The position numbers were made by a program, and so were the translations under genes. Shown one piece after another: positions 14,159 through 16,705 of a stretch of 16,705 nt of DNA. Below the pieces are notes generated by a model. The model searched no databases. It was not told where the DNA came from and worked only from the letters and a program-made list of their open reading frames with translations. How positions within the stretch are numbered: position 1 is the first letter of the stretch; every line of letters begins with the position of its first letter. Source of the stretch: Synergistes sp. GTDB taxonomy: Bacteria; Synergistota; Synergistia; Synergistales; Synergistaceae. Location: assembly GCA_016288355.1 (NCBI GenBank), contig JAEEYY010000266.1, positions 1 to 16,705 of the forward strand. The letters run 5' to 3'.

Positions 14159-15279
14159 TCTTTCAGTATCCGGTCGGCAAGCGTGAGCGCCGCACCGATC
14201 GCCTGATCCATGTCGTAGTATTTGTATTCGCCGAGTCTTCCGCAGAAGCGGACCTTCGTCTGCGCCCTCGCCCTGTCCAGATACCGCTCCAGGATCGCCG
14301 TGTTGCCCGCGTCGTTGATCGGGTAATACGGCTCCGCCTCCGGCATCCATTCCAGCGGGTATTCTTTCGTGATAATGGTGTTCGGCTGCTGCCCGAACAC
14401 AAAGTGCTTGTGCTCGATGATCCGCGTGAAGGGCGTTTCCGCGTCGGTGTAATTCATCACCGCTGTCCCCTGACGGTTCGGCGTTTCAAGATGCTCGTCC
14501 TCAAAGCGCAGCGTCCGGTATTGCAGGCGGCCCTCCGCGTAATCAAAAAAGGCGTCGATGGGGCCTGTGAAAATGATCCGTTCGGCCAGGCTGTCATAAT
14601 GGCTGCGCTGCGAGAGATAATCCGTTTCCAGCCGCAGCTCGATCCCGTCCAGCATCCGTTCGACGAGCCTGGTATAGCCGTCCGTCGGGATCCCCTGATA
14701 GGGATCGCTGAAATAACGGTTGTCGTAGGTAAAGCGGAACGGGAGCCTGCGGATCAGGAAGGCGGGAAGCTGCGTGCATGGGCGGCCCCACTGTTTTTCC
14801 GTGTAACCGCGGATGAGCGTCTCATATATGTCGCGGCCCGCAAGGCTCAGCGCCTGCTCCTCCAGATTCTGCGGCGCATGATCGTATACGACCCGCTGTT
14901 CCCTGAGCTTCTCCTCAGCCGCTTCCGGACTTGCCGTTCCCCACAGTCCGGCGAAGGTGTTCATATTGAACGGGAGGTTGTAAACGCGGCCGCGGTAATT
15001 CGCCAGCGGCGCATGGATATAATGGTTGAACTCGGCAAAGCGCGAAACATACTCCCAGACGCGCCGATCGGAGGTGTGGAAAATGTGCGCTCCGTAGCGG
15101 TGGACACGGATACCGTCGATCTCCACGTCATAGGCGTTCCCGGCGATGTGCGGCCGCTTTTCCAGGACAAGGCAGCGTTTTCCGTGTTCCGTCAGCCTCT
15201 GCGCGATCGCTGCCCCGGTAAGCCCGGCGCCGACCACGGCTGCGTCATATTCCCATTTGCGAGTTCTCCGCATGCGCAC
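14155..15279 (-). CDS. glf: UDP-galactopyranose mutase
   Basis: Glf is an FAD enzyme that interconverts UDP-galactopyranose and UDP-galactofuranose, the donor of Galf residues in bacterial glycans. It is 374 residues (372 if the ATG at 15273 is used). The FAD-binding GAGLTG is at 17-22, then VLEKRPHIAGNAYD, the substrate-side RYGAHIFHTSDRRVWEYV (61-78), YTEKQWGRP, and the C-terminal FCGRLGEYKYYDMDQAI. The start is either GTG at 15279 or ATG at 15273; both have a purine stretch (GAGGCGG or TAGGTG) nearby. It overlaps the upstream GT4 gene by about 29-35 bases, unusually long for this locus, which implies coupled translation. The DUF4422 transferase follows after eight bases. All expected motifs are intact. 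Confidence 0.97.
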   Translation of the reverse strand: MRMRRTRKWEYDAAVVGAGLTGAAIAQRLTEHGKRCLVLEKRPHIAGNAYDVEIDGIRVHRYGAHIFHTSDRRVWEYVSRFAEFNHYIHAPLANYRGRVYNLPFNMNTFAGLWGTASPEAAEEKLREQRVVYDHAPQNLEEQALSLAGRDIYETLIRGYTEKQWGRPCTQLPAFLIRRLPFRFTYDNRYFSDPYQGIPTDGYTRLVERMLDGIELRLETDYLSQRSHYDSLAERIIFTGPIDAFFDYAEGRLQYRTLRFEDEHLETPNRQGTAVMNYTDAETPFTRIIEHKHFVFGQQPNTIITKEYPLEWMPEAEPYYPINDAGNTAILERYLDRARAQTKVRFCGRLGEYKYYDMDQAIGAALTLADRILKE

Positions 15280-16384
15280 CTACCGCCTCGTATTGTTTCA
15301 TCACGCTTTCCAGCACGGCGTTCAGTCTGTATTGCTTCACCTGCGCGGCCGCTTCTGCCGCCAGGCGGGTATGAAGCGCCGCGTCCTCCATGAGCGCCCG
15401 GATGCGCTCTGCGCACGCCGCCGCGTTGCCGTAGGGATACAGCAGCCCGGTCACGCCGTCTTCTATGAGATCGGTGTGGCCCTTGACGGCACTGGCCGCG
15501 ACAGGAAGACCGCAGTACATTGCCTCCATCACATTGAACGGCAGGCCCTCGATGCGGCTTGACGTCACCGCCGCGTCCGCCATACGGTACCACGGCCCCA
15601 TTTCGGAGATGTAACCGGGAAACAGCACCCTCGCGCCGAGTCCCAGACGCTGCGCCTGCGCCTTGCAGTCCTCCAGCAGCGCGCCGCTGCCGGGGAGAAC
15701 GAGCACTGCCGATTCCGGCAGTTTTGCCGTCGCCTCGATGAGCACATGCTGGCTCTTCCTCGCGGAAAACTCCGCCGGGTATACGAGCACGAACGCGTCC
15801 GTCGGGATGCCCAGCTTACCGCGCAGTGCGGCGCCGTCCTCCTGCGTCGCTGCATCCAGTTTTGAAAAGTCCACGCCGATGCCCGGGATCTTTTCCACGC
15901 GCGGGGCCAGGCGGTACCGCTTCGCCGCCGCGCAATCCCATGCGTTCATTGTCAGGAGCAGGTCGGTTTCCGGCGCGGTCATGCGTTCCGCTTCCAGTAA
16001 AACACCGCGTTTCAGCGCCGGCGTGTCGTCGTCAAAGAGATAGCCGTGAGACACGTTGATCAGTTTCGGCCGGTTTTTCATTCCTTTCACCGCCAGCCGC
16101 GTGAAGAACGCCGCAAGCGAGGTGTGCGTGATGATCAGATCGTAACGCTCCGCTTTGATCCGCACCCGAAGGGTTTTCGCCGCGCAGAAATTGGCCGGCG
16201 CCGTCATTTTCTTTTCAAACGGCAGCTCGATCGCTCGGTCAACGCAGGACGGGAGGTCGTTCGGGATCCCCGCGCAGCCGACGTGCGTGATCCATCCGCG
16301 CTGCTGAAACTCCCTCAGATACGGCAGGTGAAAGTTTCGGATATGCGACCAGGTGGAAGCCGTCATTAACAGTTTTGCCTGCAA
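15245..16384 (-). CDS. Glycosyltransferase family 4, TTG start
   Basis: A 379-residue retaining GT-B glycosyltransferase. The C-terminal domain has VYPAEFSARKSQHVLIEA (181-198) with a donor-binding R/K pair, LPGSGALLED (210-219), and the EX7E motif E279/E287 in RIEGLPFNVMEAMYCGLPV. The N-terminal half carries the acceptor region, including NVSHGYLFD (110-118), and resembles the EpsD/EpsF/CapM type. The start is TTG at 16384: the residues it adds (KLLMTAS) form the first beta-strand, a GGGTGA site lies six bases upstream, and the previous gene's TGA closes the frame. The next in-frame ATG would cut away that strand. It overlaps glf. It probably adds the second or third sugar to the primed lipid; the sugar itself is unknown. 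Confidence 0.93.
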   Translation of the reverse strand: MQAKLLMTASTWSHIRNFHLPYLREFQQRGWITHVGCAGIPNDLPSCVDRAIELPFEKKMTAPANFCAAKTLRVRIKAERYDLIITHTSLAAFFTRLAVKGMKNRPKLINVSHGYLFDDDTPALKRGVLLEAERMTAPETDLLLTMNAWDCAAAKRYRLAPRVEKIPGIGVDFSKLDAATQEDGAALRGKLGIPTDAFVLVYPAEFSARKSQHVLIEATAKLPESAVLVLPGSGALLEDCKAQAQRLGLGARVLFPGYISEMGPWYRMADAAVTSSRIEGLPFNVMEAMYCGLPVAASAVKGHTDLIEDGVTGLLYPYGNAAACAERIRALMEDAALHTRLAAEAAAQVKQYRLNAVLESVMKQYEAVGAHAENSQMGI

Positions 16385-16390
16385 GCGTTC

Positions 16391-16705
16391 TCACCCCAGT
16401 TGCTCGTCGTTGATGAATTTCCCTTTGAACAGCGTCGCCAGCAGGATCCGAATATCAAACCAGAAATTCCAGTTCTCGATGTAATAGATATCGTATTCCA
16501 CACGTTCCTTGATCGGGGTGTCGCCCCGCAGCCCGTTGACCTGAGCCCAGCCGGTGATCCCCGGACGGACCTGATGACGCACCATGTACAGAGGGATATC
16601 GTTCTTGAATTGATCCACAAAATGCGGGATTTCCGGGCGAGGCCCCACCAGAGACATATCGCCCTTGAGCACATTCCAAAGCTGCGGCAGCTCGTCCAGC
16701 GAGCA
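16391..16705 (-). CDS. Undecaprenyl-phosphate sugar-1-phosphate transferase, 5'-truncated by window edge
   Basis: The last 104 codons of a WcaJ/WbaP/ExoY-type priming transferase, which puts the first sugar phosphate onto undecaprenyl phosphate at the membrane and starts repeat-unit assembly. The visible part reads SLDELPQLWNVLKGDMSLVG then PRPE, the family's most conserved block, followed by YMVRHQVRPGITGWAQVNGLRG and a closing YDIYYIENWNFWFD before a last hydrophobic IRILLATLF. The frame is open to the right edge and the true start is outside; shorter internal starts would split the catalytic block. It precedes the GT4 gene by six bases. The first sugar is not readable here. Confidence 0.95.
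   Translation of the reverse strand, partial: CSLDELPQLWNVLKGDMSLVGPRPEIPHFVDQFKNDIPLYMVRHQVRPGITGWAQVNGLRGDTPIKERVEYDIYYIENWNFWFDIRILLATLFKGKFINDEQLG

Noticed and set aside
14147..14350. N-terminal extension of the DUF4422 frame (68 codons)
   Set aside because: It overlaps the 3' end of glf in another frame, has no homology to the family, and a good ribosome site serves the ATG at 14146.
1..16705. tRNA, rRNA, CRISPR arrays, insertion sequences or integrase/attachment sites
   Set aside because: None seen: no regular direct-repeat array, no transposase or integrase coding region, and essentially all bases are accounted for by polysaccharide genes.

Overview
The window is one stretch of a surface-polysaccharide biosynthesis and export locus. 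All 18 genes lie on the minus strand, so the biological reading order runs from base 16705 down to base 1. Genes abut or overlap throughout: four ATGA stop/start overlaps, one 35-base overlap, and largest gaps of 78 bases (6716-6793) and 53 bases (8554-8606). There is no gene-free stretch over 300 bases, and I see no convincing internal promoter or terminator. The simplest reading is part of one long operon whose two ends are outside the window. The moderately high G+C, purine-rich Shine-Dalgarno sites, a few TTG starts and a TagH/Wzt-like exporter suggest a Bacillota (Clostridia-type) bacterium. This is inference from style, not a taxonomic identification.

Layout in transcription order. (1) 16705-13304: C-terminus of a priming sugar-phosphate transferase, a GT4 glycosyltransferase, UDP-galactopyranose mutase (glf) and a DUF4422 glycosyltransferase, which together point to a galactofuranose-containing glycan. 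(2) 13302-9804: a GT2 glycosyltransferase and two tandem WecF-family (GT56) glycosyltransferases. The first of these lacks the family's hallmark motifs and carries an acidic insert. (3) 9797-7900: an ATP-grasp ligase and a small membrane-anchored protein with two fibronectin-III-like repeats. (4) 7885-5639: two tandem, duplicated acyltransferase-3 membrane proteins. (5) 5612-1234: a nucleotide-sugar module, rfbC, a WbqC-like protein, a DegT-family aminotransferase, rfbA and rfbB. (6) 1227-1: an ABC-2 permease and the N-terminal 150 residues of its ATPase.

How the genes may work together. RfbA and RfbB make dTDP-4-keto-6-deoxyglucose and RfbC can epimerise it. No rfbD is present in the window; an aminotransferase occupies the module instead, so a dTDP-amino-dideoxy sugar is a plausible product. 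WecF of enterobacteria transfers exactly such a sugar (Fuc4NAc), which fits the tandem WecF-family enzymes here. The WbqC-like protein and the ATP-grasp ligase are candidates for decorating the amino group, and the two membrane acyltransferases for O-acylating the glycan. A lipid-linked polymer would be exported by the Wzm/Wzt-type transporter. The individual families are well supported; the integrated amino-sugar decoration pathway is a hypothesis.
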